From the NCBI GenBank assembly GCA_965230535.1, contig OZ246010.1, positions 558,001 through 622,000 on the forward strand: a stretch of 64,000 nt of DNA. Reading direction: 5' to 3'. Made by a program: the position numbers and the translations under genes. The DNA comes from JAUILH01 sp965230535 (GTDB lineage: Bacteria; Bacteroidota; Bacteroidia; Flavobacteriales_D; JAUILH01). The first letter of the stretch is position 1; each line of letters opens with the position of its first letter. This document shows positions 40,801-49,738 of this stretch, piece by piece. Under the pieces are notes generated by a model. It had not been told where the DNA came from. It ran no database searches and saw only the letters and a list, made by a program, of their open reading frames with translations.

Positions 40801-41901
40801 CTATTCTATTTTTGGTGTATACTTCTCAAAGTTAGCTCCATTTTTTTTGTAAACCCCATCATTATCTGTGCCCAACCAAATTGTACCATCCTGATCCTCA
40901 TAAATACAAATCAACAAGACAGCTTCTGTTCCGTTGTACACTTCTATATTTGAAAGTGTTGCGCCATCGTATTTCCATACACCATCACCATAAGCAGTCA
41001 TCCATAAATTCCCGTTCTTATCTACTATTCCGGAATTAAAATAAGGCAGCCTATCCTTTAAAATTCCACGAGATGATTCCTGCGCGTTGTGTTTTTCATA
41101 TTGTTTTGTCGAATTTGGATCAAGCGTGTATTTACTTATAAAATTGCTCAGCCAAAAATTTCCATCATTGTCTTCCAGTATTGAACGTACCCCTGGTTCA
41201 CGTCCATCCGGGAGTCTTGAAAGTTCTTTTTCTCCAACCCACAAAAAAGACTTCCCATCAAACCGAAACGCGCCTGCAAGCACAGTTCCCAACCATAAGT
41301 TGCCACTTCTATCCTTATCAATTCCGAAAACAGTATATGGGCTATAGGAAAGTCCTTTATCATCAATACCCAGTACTTCTTTTATGTTCTTTTCAGGAAG
41401 TTGTAATTCATACATTTTTTCGCCATCGTATCGGTAGACATGGTTAGCATTTCCGTTGCAGTTGAACCACAGATCCGTTGTTTCAAGTATCCATTGGTTA
41501 TCGGGTGATTTAACGACTTCCAGGTTCGAGAATTTCGTTCCGTCATATTTGCTGACCCCTTTGGGAGTTTCTATGTAGATATTGCCCTCACTATCTTCCT
41601 GTATCCCGCGAATGGTATTATCCATTAAACCATCGTTTGTGGTTATTTGCTTTAATGCCTTTCCATCATAATGGTAAACCCCATTTCCATTACTTCCAAA
41701 CCAATGATTTCCCTTACTATCCTGAAAAATTGCCCAAATCTGATCATCAATTTTTGAGACTTCCCTTCCGATTTTCAATCTTTCGACTTTCTCAAGTTTT
41801 GGATTAGGCTTCACTTGCCCAACACATGAAATCATGCAATTTGACATGACTAGTGCGAGGATGATCTTGATTGGGTGCGTGGTCATTATTTCAACATTCA
41901 T
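40801..41901 (-). CDS. Lipoprotein with two-component-regulator-type propeller repeats
   Basis: The second ATG in frame (41886) opens a lipoprotein signal (ILALVMSNCMISC). The rest is a beta propeller with 'two-component regulator propeller' blades: IWAIFQDSKGNHWFGSNGNGVYHYDG, IRGIQEDSEGNIYIETPKGVSKYDG, VRSILEDNDGNFWLSNF, and the final LLICIYEDQDGTIWLGTDNDGVYK. In hybrid sensors these sit before a membrane helix and kinase; here no kinase part follows, so it is a free-standing sensing or binding lipoprotein. Confidence 0.85.
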   Translation of the reverse strand: MNVEIMTTHPIKIILALVMSNCMISCVGQVKPNPKLEKVERLKIGREVSKIDDQIWAIFQDSKGNHWFGSNGNGVYHYDGKALKQITTNDGLMDNTIRGIQEDSEGNIYIETPKGVSKYDGTKFSNLEVVKSPDNQWILETTDLWFNCNGNANHVYRYDGEKMYELQLPEKNIKEVLGIDDKGLSYSPYTVFGIDKDRSGNLWLGTVLAGAFRFDGKSFLWVGEKELSRLPDGREPGVRSILEDNDGNFWLSNFISKYTLDPNSTKQYEKHNAQESSRGILKDRLPYFNSGIVDKNGNLWMTAYGDGVWKYDGATLSNIEVYNGTEAVLLICIYEDQDGTIWLGTDNDGVYKKNGANFEKYTPKIE

Positions 41902-41968
41902 TAAGTTATTTTCTCCCTAAATCTACCAAACAAGAACAAGGAAATATCCAATAAAACCAGAAACATAA

Positions 41969-42331
41969 CTACTGCTTTTTATAACCATTCTCAACCCAAT
42001 GATCAATCACATCTTGCTCAAGAGAAGGCAGCAAATTCCCAGGTGGCATAGGGGCGTTTTCGCTGTGAATTCTGTCAAGCAAATGGTTTTGCTCTACAGC
42101 CTGTTTCACTTCTTCATATGTTTCCAGGTTCAATCCGGCTGCCGCACCATTACCTCCATGGCAGCCAACACAACTTTCGTCCATAATTGGCTTGATATGG
42201 GTTTGATACGTGACATTTTTCAATTCCGGCTTAGGACTTTCTTTGTCATTTGCCTTTTTAGATAAATCACATTGGGTCAACACAATTACTGATGCTGTGC
42301 CCAGAATGGTCAATACAATCTTAGAGTACAT
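41969..42331 (-). CDS. c-type cytochrome lipoprotein
   Basis: Lipoprotein with Cys21 (VLTQC) and a single c-type haem site, Cys54-x-x-Cys57-His58 (CVGCH), with the likely axial Met95 in APMPPG. Small class I cytochrome (mature about 100 residues), anchored in the outer periplasm. The sequence THIKPIMDESCVGCHGG resembles the planctomycete/Bacteroidota PSCyt1-type haem domain. Electron partner unknown; no oxidase gene adjacent. Confidence 0.9.
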   Translation of the reverse strand: MYSKIVLTILGTASVIVLTQCDLSKKANDKESPKPELKNVTYQTHIKPIMDESCVGCHGGNGAAAGLNLETYEEVKQAVEQNHLLDRIHSENAPMPPGNLLPSLEQDVIDHWVENGYKKQ

Positions 42332-42407
42332 CTTTTTAGATGTGAGAATACTCCGATTTAATCAGATGGCACGTAAAGCAATGTAAAATCTTGTAAAACG
42401 GTAATGC

Positions 42408-43049
42408 TTACTTAAACAACACCACTTTTCTGAAGGCTGAGGCGTTGTCCTTCTGTGTTAAACGGATTAAGTACATCCCATTTGGCAAGTCTAAATCAAT
42501 GGTTTTTCTGAGAGTTTGTTTTTCCAGAAGCCTGCCTGAATAACTGTATACCTCAACAAATTCAAATGGCTCTTCAGTTGATATTTGAATTTGCCCCGAA
42601 CTTGGATTGGGAAACACATTAAAAGATGCAAGTTCATAATCTCTAATACCAACTGTACCAGAAGTATCTGTGACATTGATGTTTGACAGATCAGTGTCCG
42701 ATGGTCCGGCCGGATAATTACATGGCGTGGTACCTCCACCAACAAAAACACCAACCTGTAATTGATAGTTCCAGGCTGAATCTACAACAAACTTGACGGT
42801 ATCCGTAATATTACAAATAGCTGCAAGCATTCCGGGGCAATGGTACACGTTTGCGTAAACCGTAGAATCTACAATCTGAATGTCATCCATTTCCAAATCG
42901 CATGCACTATAGCCAAATGTCAGATCTATATATGCTGTTACAGTATCTCCAAGATGAGGATTACTTGGCACAACAGTCACACTATTAATTTGACTTTGTG
43001 CGAATACCGTGAAAAAACAGGTAATAATAAGGGTCGTGATAGCTTTCAT
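42408..43049 (-). CDS. Small T9SS-secreted protein with type A sorting domain
   Basis: Signal peptide (1-19, ending FAQSQ). A short domain with four or five Cys (SACDLEMD, YHCPGMLAAICN, TTPCNYPAG) of the type seen in small Bacteroidota exported proteins, then a type A sorting domain (about 140-213: FNVFPNPSSGQIQIS, VEVYSYSGRLLEK, LPNGMYLIRLTQ, RKVVLFK). No catalytic motif. Monocistronic, behind priA on the same strand. Confidence 0.86.
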   Translation of the reverse strand: MKAITTLIITCFFTVFAQSQINSVTVVPSNPHLGDTVTAYIDLTFGYSACDLEMDDIQIVDSTVYANVYHCPGMLAAICNITDTVKFVVDSAWNYQLQVGVFVGGGTTPCNYPAGPSDTDLSNINVTDTSGTVGIRDYELASFNVFPNPSSGQIQISTEEPFEFVEVYSYSGRLLEKQTLRKTIDLDLPNGMYLIRLTQKDNASAFRKVVLFK

Positions 43050-43102
43050 ACTAAGAAGATGGAAAATAAGGAAAATGGTTGCTTGAGAGAGAAAGTCTTT
43101 TG

Positions 43103-45580
43103 CTAAGCCGGGTCTACATCAATTACAATTCTGGCAGACTTAAACTCTTTCACACCATTCACGTTCAGGACAATTTCTCCAATGATGTCGCGTAACTTTT
43201 TAGCCGACAAATCCCGCTCTACTTTCAGAGTTATTTGCTTCAAGTAATAATTATTGATTCGCGCGACAATAGGATCTTGCGGTCCGAGAACTCTGTTCTT
43301 AAACGTGTTTTTGAGGCTCTCCGCCAAATGATCAGCACAAGCCCTTACAATATCCTTATTCTTGTGCTTAATCGTAAATTGAATCAAACGAAAGAAAGGT
43401 GGATAAGAATAATTTTTGCGTTCAAAGACTTCTTGCTTGTACATGGTTTCAAAATCGTGGTTCATCACTTGCTGGATGATCCAGTGATCTGGTTGGTAAG
43501 TTTGAATTACCACTTTACCACGTTTCTGTTTTCGTCCTGCTCTTCCGGCTACCTGACTCATTAACTGGTAGGCCCTTTCAAAACTTCTGAAATCCGGAAA
43601 ATTCAACATTTGATCGGCATTTAAGACACCTACCAATGACACATGGTCAAAATCCAGTCCTTTAGACACCATCTGCGTCCCGATAAGTACATCCAATTCG
43701 CGATTGGAAAAACTTTCGATGATATTTTGATAAGCATGTTTGGAACGAGTTGTATCCCAATCCATTCTGGCAATTCTAAGGTTTGGGTACAACAATTTTA
43801 ACTCATCCTCAATTTTCTCGGTTCCAAATCCTTTCATTTGGAGTTTAGTGCTGTTACAAGAACCGCACTTTTGCGGAGGATGAATGGCATATCCACAATA
43901 ATGACAATTCAGCAAATGAGCCAGTTTATGGTAGGTCAAACTTACATCACAACGGGTACATTGAGGCACCCAACCACAATCCTCACAAACCCACATTGGC
44001 GTATACCCTCTTCTGTTCTGGAATAGAATGGCTTGTTCCTTATTAGCGATGGCTTCTTCCAGATTCTTCAACAGAAAGGATGAAAAATGAGATTGCATGG
44101 TCTTTTCACGTTGCTCCTTTTTCAGATCTGCACAAAGAATTTCCGGCATTTTTACCGAACCAAAACGCTTGTTCATTTTCACCAGAGCATACTTGCCTTC
44201 TTCTGCCTGCCAATAAGATTCTATTGAAGGAGTTGCCGATCCTAGAACAATGGGGCAATCGTGCAAATGAGACAACATCACTGCCGTGTCTCTTCCGTGA
44301 TAACGAGGGGCAGGGTCGAATTGCTTGAACGAACTCTCGTGTTCCTCATCCACTATAATCAATCCCAAATCTCTAAACGGTAAAAACAAAGAGGACCTGG
44401 CGCCAACCAGAATATCAAATTTATCATGGGCATCCGTCATGGTACGCTTCCACACTTCTACCCGCTCATTCTGACCAAATCGACTGTGGAAAATCCCCAC
44501 CCGATCTCCAAAATACCTCTGCAATCTTTGAATTAACTGAGTAGTCAATGCAATTTCCGGAATCATAAACAAGACCTGTTTGCCTTTGACAATTGTTTCA
44601 TTGATCAACTCAACATAGACCTCTGTCTTTCCACTACTTGTGACACCATGCAACAATACTGGTTTTCCTGAATCAATACCAGCTTTAATTTGCCCTAAAG
44701 CTGTTTCCTGTGATTCCGACAAAGCTTTGAAATCACTTTGTTCGTCTTCATATTTGGCTATCCGGTTTTGTTCTTCTTCCACCTCCAACAGCAAACCTTT
44801 TTTAACCAAAGTATTCAATGGACTCACACTGGATTCGGAGAAATCCAACAAAGCTCTTTTAGTCACATTCTCCAATTTACCATGTTCACTCAAGTGCAAA
44901 TAAGCCATGAATAACTGAAGTTGTTTTACATTCCTTGAAGAGGCTTGTAAACCATCCAAAACCTGGTTTAACATGGCATCACCGTGAAGTTCTTTTGGCA
45001 GACGAATGTACTTTTGAATCTTTGGCTTGTATTTGGCTCTAAGCTCATCTTCCACAATGACAGCGCCCTTTTTTATGAGGTCTCTGATGATGGGTTGCAC
45101 CGTCTTAATCCCAAGAATATCCTTTACATCCTGAATGCTGATTTTTTCTTGCATAGACAAAGCTTCAACTACCAAATATTCCTTGTCGGTAAGGATGTTG
45201 AAATCGTTTTCAAAATCCGGATGCTTCATCAGTTTTTGCTCTGAATCCAGTTTCAGTCCAGCAGGTAAAGCTGCATTCATCACCTCTCCAATGGCACACA
45301 TATAGTAATGCGCCATCCATTCCCATAACTTAAACTGGTGATCCAGAACCACAGGCACTTCATCTAAAACCGCCTCTATATATTTTGATTTATAAGTTTT
45401 GGGAGGTGTCTCGTGAATGGCTTCAATAACTCCGGTATAGGTTTTCGACTTACCAAAGGTTACCACCACTCTTTTTCCTCTCTCCACATAATCGTTAAGT
45501 TCGTTTGGAACACGGTAGGTGAAAGTTTGCGGCAAAGGAACCGGCAAAATAATCTCGACAAAAAAAGTTTGTCTGCTCAT
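43103..45580 (-). CDS. priA: Primosomal protein N' / replication restart helicase PriA
   Basis: Restarts collapsed replication forks. N-terminal 3'BD domain (1-110: VPLPQTFTYRVP, GKRVVVTFGKS), winged-helix, then the SF2 core with Walker A GVTSSGKTEVY, DEEH, SATPS, and the zinc-binding insert with paired Cys (CEDCGWVPQCTRC, CHYCGYAIHPPQKCGSC), then IGTQMVSKGLDFDHVSLVG, VAGRAGRKQKRG and the C-terminal domain. 825 residues, full length. Its start lies directly on the stop of pfkA, so the two share a transcript. Confidence 0.98.
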   Translation of the reverse strand: MSRQTFFVEIILPVPLPQTFTYRVPNELNDYVERGKRVVVTFGKSKTYTGVIEAIHETPPKTYKSKYIEAVLDEVPVVLDHQFKLWEWMAHYYMCAIGEVMNAALPAGLKLDSEQKLMKHPDFENDFNILTDKEYLVVEALSMQEKISIQDVKDILGIKTVQPIIRDLIKKGAVIVEDELRAKYKPKIQKYIRLPKELHGDAMLNQVLDGLQASSRNVKQLQLFMAYLHLSEHGKLENVTKRALLDFSESSVSPLNTLVKKGLLLEVEEEQNRIAKYEDEQSDFKALSESQETALGQIKAGIDSGKPVLLHGVTSSGKTEVYVELINETIVKGKQVLFMIPEIALTTQLIQRLQRYFGDRVGIFHSRFGQNERVEVWKRTMTDAHDKFDILVGARSSLFLPFRDLGLIIVDEEHESSFKQFDPAPRYHGRDTAVMLSHLHDCPIVLGSATPSIESYWQAEEGKYALVKMNKRFGSVKMPEILCADLKKEQREKTMQSHFSSFLLKNLEEAIANKEQAILFQNRRGYTPMWVCEDCGWVPQCTRCDVSLTYHKLAHLLNCHYCGYAIHPPQKCGSCNSTKLQMKGFGTEKIEDELKLLYPNLRIARMDWDTTRSKHAYQNIIESFSNRELDVLIGTQMVSKGLDFDHVSLVGVLNADQMLNFPDFRSFERAYQLMSQVAGRAGRKQKRGKVVIQTYQPDHWIIQQVMNHDFETMYKQEVFERKNYSYPPFFRLIQFTIKHKNKDIVRACADHLAESLKNTFKNRVLGPQDPIVARINNYYLKQITLKVERDLSAKKLRDIIGEIVLNVNGVKEFKSARIVIDVDPA

Positions 45581-46552
45581 CTATATCGAAAGGATTTCAG
45601 CCAGATTCAACATAGATGCCTTTACTTCTTTGTGGTGTTTGACAGCCTTATTAAATTCAGTAAAATGTAAATCACCATTGATCACCCCTACCATCATATT
45701 AGATTTTCCACTGAGAATGGCATCAACAGCACCTTTTCCTAATCTACTTGCCAACACACGATCCATTGCACTTGGATTTCCCCCTCTTTGCATGTGTCCA
45801 AGGATAGATACTCTAATATCAAAATGATCGAATCTGTCTTTGATCTTCTGGGCAATTACCTGAGCACCTCCACCATCATCACCTTCTGCAACAATGATGA
45901 TTCCACTCATCTTATTAGCCCGTCTGCCATTTTCAAGTTTGTCGAACAGATCCTCCATCAAAGTAGGCACCTCTGGAACCAAAATGGCCTCCGCTCCGGT
46001 AGCAATACCACTTCTTAATGCAATGAAACCTGCATCTTTACCCATCACCTCAATTAAGAAAAGACGGTTATGTGAAGCGGCAGTATCCCTGATTTTATCT
46101 ACAACTTCTACCACTGTATTGAGTGCTGTGTCGTAGCCGATTGTATAGTCCGTTCCAAACATATCGTTGTCTATGGTTCCCGGAATTCCGATAACGGCAA
46201 TTCCTTGTTCCTTAATCAGCATATTTGCGCCTCTGAAAGTTCCGTCACCACCAATGGCTACCAATCCATCAATCCCAAGTGCTTTCAAATTATTAGCAGC
46301 CTGAGCTCTGAATTCAGCTTCATAAAAACGTTTGCTTCTGGCGGACTTAAGAATGGTCCCTCCTCTTTGTAGAATGTTCGCTACACTTGAACTTTCCATT
46401 TTGACATAATCATTGTCAATGATGCCCTCATACCCTCTGTTGAATCCATATACTTCAACCTGATTATACACAGCTGTTCTAACCACTGCTCTGATACATG
46501 CGTTCATTCCCGGTGCATCTCCTCCGGATGTTATGAGTGCTATTTTCTTCAT
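45581..46552 (-). CDS. pfkA: ATP-dependent 6-phosphofructokinase
   Basis: Phosphorylates fructose 6-phosphate, committing it to glycolysis. Signatures: ITSGGDAPGMNACIRAVVR, GFNRGYEGII, GGDGTFRGA, GIPGTIDNDMFGTDYTIGYDTA (catalytic TIDND), FLIEVMGKDAGFIAL and RVSILGHMQRGGNPSAMDRVLA (the allosteric/active Arg pair). ATP-type by the Gly after GGDG. 323 residues. A TATTTTTG promoter element lies about 44 bases upstream. Confidence 0.98.
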   Translation of the reverse strand: MKKIALITSGGDAPGMNACIRAVVRTAVYNQVEVYGFNRGYEGIIDNDYVKMESSSVANILQRGGTILKSARSKRFYEAEFRAQAANNLKALGIDGLVAIGGDGTFRGANMLIKEQGIAVIGIPGTIDNDMFGTDYTIGYDTALNTVVEVVDKIRDTAASHNRLFLIEVMGKDAGFIALRSGIATGAEAILVPEVPTLMEDLFDKLENGRRANKMSGIIIVAEGDDGGGAQVIAQKIKDRFDHFDIRVSILGHMQRGGNPSAMDRVLASRLGKGAVDAILSGKSNMMVGVINGDLHFTEFNKAVKHHKEVKASMLNLAEILSI

Positions 46553-46595
46553 CTATTCAAAGTTAAACATAGATTCATTCTACCGAACCCTATTC

Positions 46596-46603
46596 CAAAA
46601 ATA
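46596..46603 (-). promoter_or_regulatory. Candidate -7 promoter element for pfkA-priA
   Basis: On the reverse strand TATTTTTG matches TAnnTTTG exactly, about 44 bases before the pfkA start, giving a leader of about 40 bases. No clear -33 TTTG. Confidence 0.42.
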
Positions 46604-46681
46604 TTCACTATTAACATACGAGTATGACTAATTTTTACCGAAGGTCTCAGGATGAAGTCAATAAGACCGTTAATTTGTTCT

Positions 46682-48094
46682 ATGGCAAAAAAAATTAATG
46701 CACCACTCATTACCCTGATTTCTGTTTTCTTTTTCTGGGGATTTATTGCGGCTTCTAACGACATTTTAATCCCGGTTTTTAAAGATGAACTCTCACTGTC
46801 TCAGGGAGAATCTCAAATGGTTTCTTTTGCGTTTTATGTCGCATATGCCGTTGGTTCACTACTATACCTGGTCATTTCTTTGGGCTTAAAAAAGGATATT
46901 CTTCAAAAAATTGGATACAAAAACGGCATAGCGCTGGGGCTTGCCATTTCTGCCCTGGGTGCCTTCCTCTTCATTCCGGCAGCTAATCTGGCATCATTTC
47001 CTCTGATGTTAACAGGTTTATTTACTGTTGGACTTGGTTTTTCTCTTCAACAAACAGCTGCCAATCCGATGGTCATCTCCATTGGCGACCCAAAAAAGGG
47101 GAACCAAAGATTAAGTCTGGCTGGAGGAATCAACAACATTGGAACAACCATTGGACCTGTAATTATTGCCTATGCTTTATTTGGAAACTCCGGAAAACAA
47201 GCAGATTTCTCAATGGACAGTTTAATTCTCCCTTATGCTTGCGTTGGAATTGCTTTTCTCATCGTTGCGGTTATCATAAAACTGTCTGATGTCCCTAATC
47301 ACTTGCCCAACGTTGAAACAAATGAAAGTGAAGAATCCGACGGTAAAAGTGTATTGTCTTATCCTCAATTATGGATGGGGATGATTGCTATTTTTGTTTA
47401 TGTGGGTGTTGAAGTAGCCACAGCTGGAAACATGGGTGAATATCTCAAGAGCGGATTTGGATTTGAAAACAATGAAATTACGCCATACGTGTCCTTGTAC
47501 TGGGCAAGTTTAATGATTGGTCGATGGACCTCAGCAGCGGGTGTTTTCTCAGATAAGACGAACGTTAAACGCATTCTTGGCTTTGTGCTCCCTTATGCCG
47601 CATTTGGCATTTTCATCCTTGTAAATTCATTTGGAGATACCGACCTAACGCCTTTTATGTATTACACAGGTTTTGTGGCTGTTATCATTCTGGCTGATAT
47701 GGTTAGTAAAGGGAATCCCATTACACAATTAGCTCTGTACTCCGGTTTGGGAATCATTGCCCTGTTGATTGGAATCTACGCAGAGGGAGAAGTCAGTATT
47801 TATGCGCTTATTAGTGTAGGACTGTTCTGCAGTACTCTTTGGCCATGCATATTCACACTGGCTATCGCAGGTCTGGGGAACTTAACCAGCAAAGGCTCGG
47901 GCTTACTCATCATGATGATTATGGGAGGTGGAATTATCTCCTTACTTCAGGGGGCGATTGCTGATACGCCTTCGGTTGGAATTAAGAACAGTTTTTGGGT
48001 TGGAATTGCTTGTTTTGCCTACCTTCTTTTTTATGCACTTAAATCGAAATCCATTCTTCAAAAACAAGGGATCGATTACGATACTCAGAGCTAA
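46682..48094 (+). CDS. Sugar MFS transporter (FucP/GGP family)
   Basis: Twelve-helix sugar:proton or sodium symporter of the glucose/galactose/fucose type. Typical segments: FFFWGFIAASNDILIPVFK in helix 1, SFAFYVAYAVGS in helix 2, GLGFSLQQTAANPMV with the QTAANP motif, and GGINNIGTTIGPVI. Start at ATG 46682 (MAKKINAP); the frame reaches back to 46652. TTAATTTG ends 4 bases before this ATG, so the message may be leaderless. Divergent from pfkA, a sensible pairing of sugar uptake and glycolysis. Confidence 0.93.
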   Translation: MAKKINAPLITLISVFFFWGFIAASNDILIPVFKDELSLSQGESQMVSFAFYVAYAVGSLLYLVISLGLKKDILQKIGYKNGIALGLAISALGAFLFIPAANLASFPLMLTGLFTVGLGFSLQQTAANPMVISIGDPKKGNQRLSLAGGINNIGTTIGPVIIAYALFGNSGKQADFSMDSLILPYACVGIAFLIVAVIIKLSDVPNHLPNVETNESEESDGKSVLSYPQLWMGMIAIFVYVGVEVATAGNMGEYLKSGFGFENNEITPYVSLYWASLMIGRWTSAAGVFSDKTNVKRILGFVLPYAAFGIFILVNSFGDTDLTPFMYYTGFVAVIILADMVSKGNPITQLALYSGLGIIALLIGIYAEGEVSIYALISVGLFCSTLWPCIFTLAIAGLGNLTSKGSGLLIMMIMGGGIISLLQGAIADTPSVGIKNSFWVGIACFAYLLFYALKSKSILQKQGIDYDTQS

Positions 48095-48314
48095 TTGATC
48101 GAAAAACCGGTCAAAAAAGCTTAGTAGTTCAAAATTATGGATTCGTATGAATAAATTACGGATTCATCCACATTCCTAAGTGAACGTGGCTTGCAGATAA
48201 AGTTTGATCAAAAATCAGGAATTCGGAAGCAATATATGCGCTGAAATCCTTTGACAATTACGCTTTTTTTTATTACTTGCGTCCTTTATTGAACCTACGA
48301 AAGGACTGTACACG

Positions 48315-49262
48315 ATGAAATTGAAATTTATAGCATTAACCATTGTATTGGGCTCAGGGCTCAGTTTGATGAGTTGCGGAGGAGACGATTCTAAAAAAGA
48401 TGAGTCTGGATCAGAAGGTAAAGGTGAAAAAATAGACATGGGTAACAAAGACCAACGTGATAAGTTGGTTGGAACAAACATGGAAGCCACTGTAGGTGAG
48501 TACAGATTTAGTGTACCATCTCCGGTTCAAATGTCTAAGATCATTAAAGAATCGGGGGCCACATTTGATGAATCTTTTGTGAACTCTCATGAAAATGCGG
48601 CTAATTATTCAACCACTTTCCAAAAAGCTTTGAATTTAGGTGTCTATGGTGCCGATCTTGGTTACTTAACCATGTACGGAATCACAAATGACGCCATGTC
48701 TTATTTGGCGGCGATCAATTCATTGAGTAAAGACCTTCAGATTGATGGTGCTTTTGATGAGGCTTTGGTTAAGCGTTTCGCTGACAACATGGAAAACCTT
48801 GGCAATGAAGACTCACTACAGAAAATGGTATCTGAAGCTTATCGTGCAGGAAACAAATTCCTTCAAAACGAAAAGCGTTATGATGTGATTGGTTTGTTGT
48901 TAACCGGTGGTTATATTGAATCTCTATACTTTGCTTGTGAGGTGGCTAAGTCTACCAACGATCAAAACGTTATGAACAGCATTGGAGGTCAGAAAGCAAC
49001 TTTGTCTAACCTGGTTAGCATGTTGAATGATGTGAACAGCAAGAAGCCAGACGATCAGATTGAAAGCTTAGTAAAGCAAATGATTGATTTGGAAAACTCT
49101 TTCAACAACATTGAAAAAGAATATATCTATAGAAAGTCTGAGCACAAAGCTGATGAGCACTTGACCATCATAAGAAGCTCCAGTAACGTGAAGTTCACTG
49201 AAGAGCAATTGGCTGAGATCATTGAAAAAGTAGAAGGAATTAGAGCAAGCATCACAGAATAA
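48315..49262 (+). CDS. Lipoprotein of unknown function, first gene of the ABCG cluster
   Basis: Lipoprotein signal with Cys21 (LSLMSC), a Gly/Asp/Ser/Glu/Lys-rich linker to about residue 55, then a fully helical domain of about 255 residues (LGVYGADLGYLTMYG, KMVSEAYRAGNKFLQN, GLLLTGGYIESLYFACEVAKS) without a named motif. It resembles a conserved Bacteroidota lipoprotein, and the ABCG-type transporter two genes downstream on the same strand suggests that it works at the membrane with that transporter. 8 bases before the next gene. Confidence 0.8.
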   Translation: MKLKFIALTIVLGSGLSLMSCGGDDSKKDESGSEGKGEKIDMGNKDQRDKLVGTNMEATVGEYRFSVPSPVQMSKIIKESGATFDESFVNSHENAANYSTTFQKALNLGVYGADLGYLTMYGITNDAMSYLAAINSLSKDLQIDGAFDEALVKRFADNMENLGNEDSLQKMVSEAYRAGNKFLQNEKRYDVIGLLLTGGYIESLYFACEVAKSTNDQNVMNSIGGQKATLSNLVSMLNDVNSKKPDDQIESLVKQMIDLENSFNNIEKEYIYRKSEHKADEHLTIIRSSSNVKFTEEQLAEIIEKVEGIRASITE

Positions 49263-49269
49263 TAGAGAC

Positions 49270-49707
49270 ATGAAAAATTTAATTGTATTACTTAGTATTT
49301 TGATAGCACCTGCTGCCTTTGGTCAGCAAACATGTGATGAATTAGACGAATTGGCTGCCAAGTATCTTGAGCCTAAAAAAGAGTCGAATGGTGTATTCAT
49401 TTCTGACGGACAGGTTTACACAGCCTTTTTTGCAGGTGACACCGAAGAAGAAGCGGAATTTGCTGCCACTTTCTATGGTGGATCTACATACAGAATCGCT
49501 GCGACTGCCGGTTCTAAAGACAATTACGTGATTTTCGAGATCAAAGATCAGGAAGGGAAGATTCTATTCTCCAATGCTGATTTCAAAAATGAGCCTTACT
49601 GGGACTTCCAAATGGAATCTACTTTGGATTTAAGTATCATTATGAAGTTAGATTCTGACAAAAAAGAATCGGGTTGTGCTACCATGCTGATAGGATTTCA
49701 GCAATAA
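49270..49707 (+). CDS. Small exported protein of unknown function
   Basis: Signal peptide (1-18, ending AAFGQ), a short helix (TCDELDELAAKYL) and a beta-sandwich-like mature domain (about 45-145) with DGQVYTAFFAG, STYRIAATAGSKDNYVIFEI and the end SGCATMLIGFQQ; one disulfide between Cys22 and Cys138 is possible. Its position between a lipoprotein and an ABC transporter gene suggests a periplasmic partner. I know no family name. Confidence 0.75.
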   Translation: MKNLIVLLSILIAPAAFGQQTCDELDELAAKYLEPKKESNGVFISDGQVYTAFFAGDTEEEAEFAATFYGGSTYRIAATAGSKDNYVIFEIKDQEGKILFSNADFKNEPYWDFQMESTLDLSIIMKLDSDKKESGCATMLIGFQQ

Positions 49708-49738
49708 GCCCTTTATACGAACCAAATTTTGCTGCTAG

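Noticed and set aside
41969..43049. Possible secretion-linked redox operon of cytochrome c and T9SS cargo
   Set aside because: The 76-base gap and unrelated products give no reason to link them.
43235..45827. Forward frames of 60-109 codons opposite priA and pfkA
   Set aside because: Antisense to strongly conserved genes, with no start signals.
48095..48314. Gap with weak hairpins (TTGATCG...CGGTCAA; ATGAAT...ATTCAT) between the sugar transporter and the lipoprotein gene
   Set aside because: Stems are short and lack a following T run; a TTTGAC...TTACTTG promoter-like pair near 48250 is too loose to list.
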